Shown here in pieces: positions 12,732 to 12,964 of a DNA stretch of 12,964 bases (its first letter is position 1; the number at the start of each line of letters is the position of its first letter). The notes beneath the pieces were generated by a model. That model had not been told where the DNA came from, ran no database searches, and worked only from the letters and a program-made list of their open reading frames with translations. This DNA comes from Bog-159 sp035541265 (lineage in GTDB: Bacteria; Acidobacteriota; Terriglobia; Bryobacterales; Bryobacteraceae): contig DATKNQ010000289.1 of NCBI GenBank assembly GCA_035541265.1, positions 1 through 12,964 of the forward strand, given 5' to 3'. Position numbers and translations under genes: made by a program.

Positions 12732-12964
12732 CTAGAAAAAGCCCAGCGGCTTCGTGCTGTAGCTCACCAGCAGGTTCTTGGTCTGCTGATAATGTTCCAG
12801 CATTTGCTTATGCGTCTCGCGCCCGAAGCCGGATTCCTTATACCCGCCAAACGCCGCGCCCGCCGGATACACGTGATAGCAGTTCGTCCAGCAGCGTCCC
12901 GCCTTGATCGCCCGGCCCACGCGATAGCAGTTGTTCACATTGCGCGACCACACGCCCGCGCCCA
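12732..12964 (-). CDS. NAD(P)+-dependent aldehyde dehydrogenase, C-terminal part (5' end outside window)
   Basis: About 76 residues are visible, ending at TAG 12732-12734 with '...SYSTKPLGFF'. The segments 'RAIKAGRCWTNCYHVYPAGA' and 'AFGGYKESGFGRETHKQMLE' plus 'HYQQTKNLLVSYS' are the standard C-terminus of the ALDH superfamily. They are closest, from memory, to the acetaldehyde dehydrogenase group (AldB/ExaC), whose members share the 'NCYH.YP' and 'HYQQTKN' signatures. The enzyme would oxidise an aldehyde, such as acetaldehyde from ethanol, to the acid. The catalytic Cys and the NAD-binding domain are beyond the window. It lies upstream of tRNA-Ser on the same strand, with 59 bp between them. 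Confidence 0.92.
   Translation of the reverse strand, partial: GAGVWSRNVNNCYRVGRAIKAGRCWTNCYHVYPAGAAFGGYKESGFGRETHKQMLEHYQQTKNLLVSYSTKPLGFF

Overview
The window looks like chromosomal DNA of an Acidobacteriota member, probably from the Solibacter/Bryobacter side. That is an inference from several things: high GC with C/G-ending codons, a small reaction-centre-type diheme cytochrome, a Gfo/Idh/MocA protein tail, an H1-like protein carrying the 'S-A-x-x-R-x-R-I-x-x-A-x-K-K-R-W' motif, and CaiB/BaiF plus CitMHS genes side by side. No marker gene fixes the taxonomy.

Left part (1-5244, mostly + strand). The window opens in the C-terminus of a Gfo/Idh/MocA-family oxidoreductase. A membrane-anchored or secreted beta-propeller-like protein follows, convergent with a histone H1-like basic protein on the - strand. 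A 64-bp divergent promoter region then leads into a tightly overlapping + strand operon: a PfkB-family sugar/nucleoside kinase, a GT-C-type membrane glycosyltransferase-like protein, and a DapF-fold protein. Both catalytic cysteines and the active-site histidine of the DapF-fold protein are replaced, by Ser, Ser and Gln.

Middle part (5246-8851). A diheme c-type cytochrome lies on the - strand, 1 bp from the DapF-like gene and tail to tail with it. Upstream of it on the same strand is a GNAT acetyltransferase followed by a Bcp-type peroxiredoxin. Divergent from the GNAT is a CaiB/BaiF CoA-transferase, translationally coupled to a CitMHS-family carboxylate transporter. That transporter is broken: its N-terminal third is joined out of frame to its last ~32 residues, so the middle has been deleted.

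Right part (8852-12964). About 420 bp without a convincing gene is followed by a lower-GC DUF4256 gene with its own promoter. Next come two divergent genes of unknown function. One encodes a ~9-TM protein with a cytosolic Rossmann/TIR-like C-terminal domain, the other a single-anchor extracytoplasmic protein. A possible tyrosine-recombinase remnant abuts the 3' end of a tRNA-Ser(GGA) gene, and the window closes with the C-terminus of an aldehyde dehydrogenase. The region between the broken transporter and tRNA-Ser looks like an old, decayed island of acquired DNA.

Several genes start 6-10 nt downstream of a good -10 hexamer with no Shine-Dalgarno sequence, which suggests leaderless mRNAs. One island gene instead has a textbook GGAGG. 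No CRISPR array, rRNA or intact insertion sequence was seen.
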